Of a DNA stretch of 9,437 nucleotides, positions 5,701-9,437 are shown piece after piece. Source of the stretch: Deltaproteobacteria bacterium (GTDB taxonomy: Bacteria; Desulfobacterota; Desulfobacteria; Desulfobacterales; ETH-SRB1); the NCBI GenBank assembly GCA_019309665.1, contig JAFDFV010000090.1:1-9437 (forward strand), read 5' to 3'. The notes beneath the pieces are model-generated. The model saw only the letters and a program-made list of their open reading frames with translations. It ran no database searches and was not told the origin of the DNA. Both the position numbers and the translations under genes were made by a program. The first letter of the stretch is position 1. Every line of letters begins with the position of its first letter.

Positions 5701-6309
5701 TTATCGAATTTTAAAAGAAAGTTTTCCTGACGTTGATTCATTGGAAACGATCACATCGGATGGATTGATCTGCTTGACGATATACCCGTTGACACGCTCA
5801 CCCACCCTGCAGATTTGACCGTTAATAACTACTATACGCTTATTTACGTTTGCGGACCAGGAAATAGCCTGAAGCTTTAAACCGGCCTCGTCATTTATTT
5901 CTATTATTTCGGTGGGGGCCGAAACATCTGAGTGGATGGGTATAGTCAGTGGTTTTTCAATTGTATCAACCGGTTTCGCAGATTCATTTGAGGGCGAAGG
6001 TGAGGTTACCATCTGTTGAGGCAAACTCTCTTTGTGAATTTGATCGGTTTTTAACATAGCTTTCTCCATGGTCTTTTGCGAAATTCCGGCCTCAGGAGCT
6101 GGTGATTGCCTTGGGGATATAGCCGGTCTGCTGATGATAAATCCGATGGCTGCAAAGATCGCAATTGTCGTTACAATGATCAGGCTTTGGATAATAATCG
6201 GTCTTATCCGCGGACGGTCAGAGGACCCTGCGATTATACTTGCCGGCACTCCTGGCGTAGTATCAGCATCCTGTTCGAGTTTTTTCAGGGCCTTTAAAAT
6301 AGAACTCAA
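5701..6309 (-). CDS. gspB: General secretion pathway protein B (GspB/ExeB-like)
   Basis: GspB partners GspA in the inner membrane to help assemble or insert the GspD secretin of type II secretion. The 202-aa protein begins MSSILKALKKLEQD, the typical cytoplasmic GspB start. It then has one membrane segment (about 37–60), a Pro/Ser-rich periplasmic linker (about 61–140), and a C-terminal T2SSB domain: LKLQAISWSANVNKRIVVIN, followed by GQICRVGERVNGYIVKQI and the closing strand (about 142–201). It starts with TTG, overlaps the gspA stop codon by 4 bp (TTGA), and is supported by a perfect AGGAGG 8 nt upstream. No other gsp gene lies in the window. Confidence 0.92.
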   Translation of the reverse strand: MSSILKALKKLEQDADTTPGVPASIIAGSSDRPRIRPIIIQSLIIVTTIAIFAAIGFIISRPAISPRQSPAPEAGISQKTMEKAMLKTDQIHKESLPQQMVTSPSPSNESAKPVDTIEKPLTIPIHSDVSAPTEIIEINDEAGLKLQAISWSANVNKRIVVINGQICRVGERVNGYIVKQINPSDVIVSNESTSGKLSFKIR

Positions 6310-8120
6310 AAGAATAACCTCCTGACAGCAATGGGGCAGCCACTCGATACGAACCTCAAAATAGTGGGTTTCCGTTGTGAGAGATCATTGCCGTTTTGTT
6401 CTTTCATGGTTTGCCATAAATGCGGAATCGCAAAGAGTTCTTTTTCATTGTACAAAACTATTTTGGTCAGCGGTCCGACAATTCCGTCAACTGGAATACC
6501 GTGTTTGGCCTGAATCGCCTTTATTGCCAGTTGTGTAAATAAATCATAATTCGTATTTATTGCAATATTTTTAAACCCAATATCCCGTAAGTGCATTTTT
6601 AAGGTGATGATTGATTCATTCGGTGAATTACGAGGTGTGATCCTCTGGTAGTTATAAAAATTTTTCCAGAAAACAAACCCCGTGCCGGTCCAGTATTTGA
6701 CGATATCATCATACAACACATCGATTTTACCCCCTGTTTTGCCGTCAGATAAGGTCAGTGCATGGTTTTTTGCTTTGATAACCGTCAGGTAAATCGGATA
6801 ATATTTTTCCGGATGTTCAAATTTCAAGATAGCGCATAGATTTAAATTTAATATCAGGTCCAGGTTGTAGTCAATCCGTTGGAGGATGAGACCATTTTGC
6901 AGAGCAGCGAGAGAAAAAAACGCCTCATCATCTTCGAACCCGTTTAAATCACCTGACATCCTTGCGTTGATCCCCCACTTATTCGAGACGGTTTTTACTG
7001 ACATCGCCCGGGTGGTTTTTGCGGGTAAGGTTACAAGCATTTGTTTGAAATCCGGCATGGCATTACCCTTTTCCGGTTCAGAGATTCCAGTGGCCATCGC
7101 CGGCGTTTCAGTTTTCGCAGATTCAATTGAAACCGGTTCAATAATCTCTTTCTGCCGGGCTTCGATTTGAGCCGTTGGCGCCGGAACCGGCAGGACTGCT
7201 TTGGGTAATGGTTTCGCTGTTTGGTAGAAAAAAATTCCTCCAAGAGCGACACACAGAACGAAAAGCAAGATCATACTCTTTTGCCCTGCTTGAACAATGT
7301 ATCGTTTTATTTTGCCATGGTTGGACAGCTCGGTTATCGCCGCTTTGGCAATTCTACTTGATATTTTGTGGCAATTGAAACCATAAGCAGTCAGCAGAGC
7401 TCTGTCGCATGTAATGTTGATCAACCGTGGATTACCTCTTGAATATTTGTATATTTTACGTATCGCATTGCGAGAAAATATAGCGACCTGTTTTGGGGAT
7501 GCCAGATGGATTCGATGCTGGATATATGCGTTTGTTTCCTGATAAGACAAAGGCCGCAAACGGCACCTTAAGGATATGCGTTGTCCGATCTGCCGGAGAT
7601 CATAGGACCTCAGCATTTCACCCAGTTCCGGTTGCCCCACCAGGATGATCTGCAGGAGCTTATCTTTTGTGGTTTCCAGATTTGAAAGGAGTCGGATCTG
7701 TTCCAGAACTTCTTTGTTTAAATTTTGGGCCTCGTCAATTAAAAGGATCACTTTTTTTCCTTCGGCCCTTTTTTCCATCAGAAATGCATTTAACGTATCA
7801 ATGAGCGCTTTGATGCTGTCCTGGTCTGAGAGGATGTCGAATTCGTCGTTTATGGATTTTAAGAGGTCCATCGCATCCATTTTGGGGTTGAAAATATAGG
7901 CGGATTCCGTATTGGCATCCAGGTTCTCAAGAAAAGCCCGACACAGCATTGTTTTTCCACTCCCGACCTCTCCAAGGATCTCAACAAATCCTTCTCCGGC
8001 CACTGCTGCATATTTTAGATGGGCAAGCGCTTCTTCATGGCTTTTGCTCAAGAACAGGTAGTCCGGATTGGGTACCAGCTTGAAGGGTTTTTCTTTGAAA
8101 CCGAAAAAATGATTATACAT
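6306..8120 (-). CDS. gspA: GspA/ExeA-type AAA ATPase with periplasmic peptidoglycan-binding domain
   Basis: GspA uses ATP and binds peptidoglycan to allow secretin assembly of type II secretion. The 604-aa protein opens with the family signature MYNHFFGFKEKPFKLVPNPD. Walker A GEVGSGKT is at 50–57, Walker B VILLIDE at 124–130, sensor-type LVGQPEL at 160–166, and an arginine-rich RCRLRPLSYQE region follows. A single membrane helix lies at about 282–299. The periplasmic part has a proline-rich linker, a C39-peptidase-like fold without a convincing catalytic triad (about 365–490; WGINARM, ALQNGLILQRI, KYWTGTGFVFWKNF), and a PG_binding_1 domain (about 502–562; FTQLAIKAIQAKHGIPVDGI). A 39-residue tail after PHL has no recognised family match. 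AAGG lies 6 nt before the ATG. First gene of the probable operon with gspB. Confidence 0.94.
   Translation of the reverse strand: MYNHFFGFKEKPFKLVPNPDYLFLSKSHEEALAHLKYAAVAGEGFVEILGEVGSGKTMLCRAFLENLDANTESAYIFNPKMDAMDLLKSINDEFDILSDQDSIKALIDTLNAFLMEKRAEGKKVILLIDEAQNLNKEVLEQIRLLSNLETTKDKLLQIILVGQPELGEMLRSYDLRQIGQRISLRCRLRPLSYQETNAYIQHRIHLASPKQVAIFSRNAIRKIYKYSRGNPRLINITCDRALLTAYGFNCHKISSRIAKAAITELSNHGKIKRYIVQAGQKSMILLFVLCVALGGIFFYQTAKPLPKAVLPVPAPTAQIEARQKEIIEPVSIESAKTETPAMATGISEPEKGNAMPDFKQMLVTLPAKTTRAMSVKTVSNKWGINARMSGDLNGFEDDEAFFSLAALQNGLILQRIDYNLDLILNLNLCAILKFEHPEKYYPIYLTVIKAKNHALTLSDGKTGGKIDVLYDDIVKYWTGTGFVFWKNFYNYQRITPRNSPNESIITLKMHLRDIGFKNIAINTNYDLFTQLAIKAIQAKHGIPVDGIVGPLTKIVLYNEKELFAIPHLWQTMKEQNGNDLSQRKPTILRFVSSGCPIAVRRLFF
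6318..6323 (-). promoter_or_regulatory. Shine-Dalgarno AGGAGG for gspB
   Basis: AGGAGG on the minus strand lies 8 nt before the TTG start of gspB and inside the 3' end of gspA. It justifies the unusual TTG start and, with the 4-bp overlap, indicates translational coupling of the two genes. Confidence 0.8.
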
Positions 8121-8521
8121 CGTATGCCTTTATTGTTTTCAGATGTCGATTGTCGTGTCGGATGACATAGGGCTCGCTAAAAAATAACTTGGCATTTTTG
8201 CATCCCAACTTCACCACATCTTTAATCGATTTTCATTCGCACCTGATCTTAGTAAAATTGGCCTCGAAATAGCTCGCTATTCCTGCGGTTTTGCTCAATC
8301 AGATCGATTAAATCTACGGCAAATTTGAGCGCAAATTCCTGAGTCGTAAAAGGATTAAAAAATACAAAAAGTGCAAGACAAAAGCAACTCGATTTGATAA
8401 AGGAAAATTAGATAACCGTAACCAACTATTTTTCCTGTAAATATCAGGTTGAACTATTTCAAAACAATATAATGATTCTATTCGAGTTGCAAGCGAAAGA
8501 ATTCAATGGGAACGAGATGAT
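8121..8521. other. 400-bp gene-poor gap with nested dyad symmetry
   Basis: This divergent gap separates gspA from the transposase remnant. TTTAATCGAT (8221–8230) and ATCGATTAAA (8303–8312) form a perfect 10-bp inverted pair 72 nt apart. Between them lies a tight palindrome, AATAGC-TC-GCTATT (8268–8281). On the minus strand, about 8246–8350 can be read as a coding-like stretch with no ATG (…TTQEFALKFAVDLIDLIEQ… then NRRNSELF), ending at a TAA. It may be a gene relic, a leader peptide or coincidence. I could not place a confident promoter for gspA, although it must lie here. Confidence 0.5.
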
Positions 8522-8833
8522 GTGGCCTCTAAAATTGTCGATTTTGAGCAGGCCAGACACAAACAAAGCCAACGTCAATTTGCCATAGAACAGGGAGTTT
8601 GCCGTTCAACGCTGCAACACTGGCTGGCACGGAAAGAATCTATTGATGCTTCACCAATTTTGATAGAATTTCTTCCCATTTTGTATTCACTAAGGATGGA
8701 GTGGCAAGTATTCACAACGTCAGTACCTTATAATACAGAGACAGGCGCTAAACAAGACTCGCAAAAAGTATCCGAGCTTTTGGAATCATGTTTTGAAAAT
8801 ATCAATGAGGCCACAAAGGATTTGTCGGATTGA
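8522..8833 (+). pseudogene. DUF6399 transposase-like gene, N-terminal HTH fragment
   Basis: From a GTG at 8522 the first 50 residues look like the HTH start of a transposase-like protein: SQRQFAIEQGVCRSTLQHWLARKESIDASP, which reads as helix–turn–helix with a WLxRKE end. After IEF the frame is disturbed. Frame 1 at 8677–8730 reads HFVFTKDGVASIHNVSTL, which fits as the next block of such a protein, while the annotated frame is out of register there. The original frame then regains family-like sequence (PYNTETGAKQDSQKVSELLE…) up to TGA 8831–8833. A full-length member would be around 450–500 aa (from memory), so most of the middle is deleted. The reading frame continues beyond the TGA into the next fragment. 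Confidence 0.75.
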
Positions 8834-8875
8834 TGCAAGCAGCGAGTAGAGAAAGCACATCGCGTAGTCAAAAAT

Positions 8876-9409
8876 ATGGTTGCAACCATTGCATTCTTTT
8901 TCAGAATGATCGATTTGTATATGGACAATATGCAAATCTTAGATCGAGATAGGCAATTAATGCATGATTACTTGATACCAGGTTTCTATCTTCGCCAAGT
9001 AGCTCGTAAGGAAAAGGATGCAGAACGAAAGTCCCGGATTTCGGAAATGTCCCAGGAATTGCTATCAATTTTAACCCAACAAGATGGGCCTTTTTCTGAA
9101 TATACCGAAAATGATATCAAAATACTTGAAAAGGCAGCCGAAGAATGTGCCCAGATATTTCAGAGATCCAGTTCGTGCGTAGAAGGAAGAAACGCACAAC
9201 TGTCACTGCGCCATCACGGAATACATAAGTTAAGTGATCGCAGCTTGAAAGCCCAAATGATTGTCCACAATTACTATAGAAGAAATCGGGATGGCACAAC
9301 ACCGGCGGAAAGATTTTTTGAAACCAAACATATTGATTTATTTGAGTGGCTCTTGGAGAAAATGGATTATCCAGCACGGCCACAACACCGCCTGAGAAAG
9401 GCGGCTTAG
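8876..9409 (+). pseudogene. DUF6399 transposase-like gene, C-terminal fragment
   Basis: The 177-aa open frame matches the C-terminal domain of DUF6399 proteins, which are transposase-like. It has IAFFFRMIDLYMDN, the block RDRQLMHDYLIPGFYLRQVARK, and the hallmark SSSCVEGRNAQLSLRHHGIH (about 110–129), then DRSLKAQMIVHNYYRRNRDG, TTPAERFF, FEWLLEKMDYPARP and a basic end. ATG 8876 is not a natural start: the same frame runs back through 14 codons (CKQRVEKAHRVVKN) to the in-frame TGA at 8831–8833 and then into the N-terminal fragment. No ribosome-binding site precedes the ATG. The two pieces are one gene split by a nonsense codon and internal deletions. No terminal inverted repeats could be identified before the window ends. 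Confidence 0.82.
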
Positions 9410-9437
9410 GCAAAATGGCCGAAGTTAGAACCAACCC

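Noticed and set aside
5658..5741. ATG at 5741 as the methyltransferase start
   Set aside because: It would overlap gspB by 41 bp, lacks a good ribosome-binding site, and adds residues without family resemblance; GTG 5657 has GAGGAG 11 nt upstream and fits the family N-terminus.
8831..8833. TGA as a selenocysteine codon in the transposase-like gene
   Set aside because: No SECIS-like hairpin is apparent directly downstream, the family has no selenoprotein members known to me, and the gene already carries other lesions.
1..9437. A new defence or biosynthetic system
   Set aside because: The intact genes are conserved lipoprotein, replication, signalling, secretion and ribosome functions. The accessory parts are a truncated GxxExxY gene and a decayed transposase-like gene, with no multi-gene unknown module.

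Overview
The window looks like a chromosomal segment of an uncultured Desulfobacterota (former Deltaproteobacteria, Desulfobacterales-like) bacterium. The grounds are the lspA–lgt pair, a long-form HolA, a GspA/GspB pair, moderate-to-low GC, and intergenic spaces full of short dispersed repeats of the kind seen in such genomes. The taxonomic guess is inference from protein flavour, not a search result. No rRNA or tRNA gene and no CRISPR array was seen.

Plus-strand half (1–3983). lspA (lipoprotein signal peptidase) is followed by a damaged GxxExxY gene lying between imperfect inverted repeats, then by lgt (prolipoprotein diacylglyceryl transferase). lgt is broken by an internal deletion and frameshift that removes its HPTQLY-type segment. 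After it come holA (DNA polymerase III delta, enlarged to 494 aa), a small conserved-looking hypothetical protein and a PilZ-domain protein with an intact c-di-GMP motif. Four gaps hold four different repeat families: a GGGCGA palindrome before lspA, ACCGCAGAG inverted repeats around the GxxExxY gene, a 97-bp element with 14-bp perfect inverted ends between lgt and holA, and a GATTAGGG-type repeat after holA.

Minus-strand half (8120 down to 3965). A compact probable operon runs gspA – gspB – THUMP-domain rRNA methyltransferase (RlmL/RlmK-type N2-guanine MTase) – darP/yjgA. It joins two inner-membrane accessory proteins of type II secretion to two ribosome biogenesis proteins. Its end overlaps the pilZ gene tail to tail by 19 bp.

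Right end (8121–9437). A 400-bp gap carries nested dyad symmetries. It is followed by the decayed remains of a DUF6399 transposase-like gene, which has an HTH fragment, at least two internal deletions or frameshifts, an in-frame TGA, and an intact C-terminal domain.

I found no defence system or clearly novel multi-gene system. The most interesting signals are the broken lgt in an otherwise conserved lipoprotein locus, the repeat-bounded GxxExxY cassette between lspA and lgt, and the nested inverted repeats upstream of gspA.
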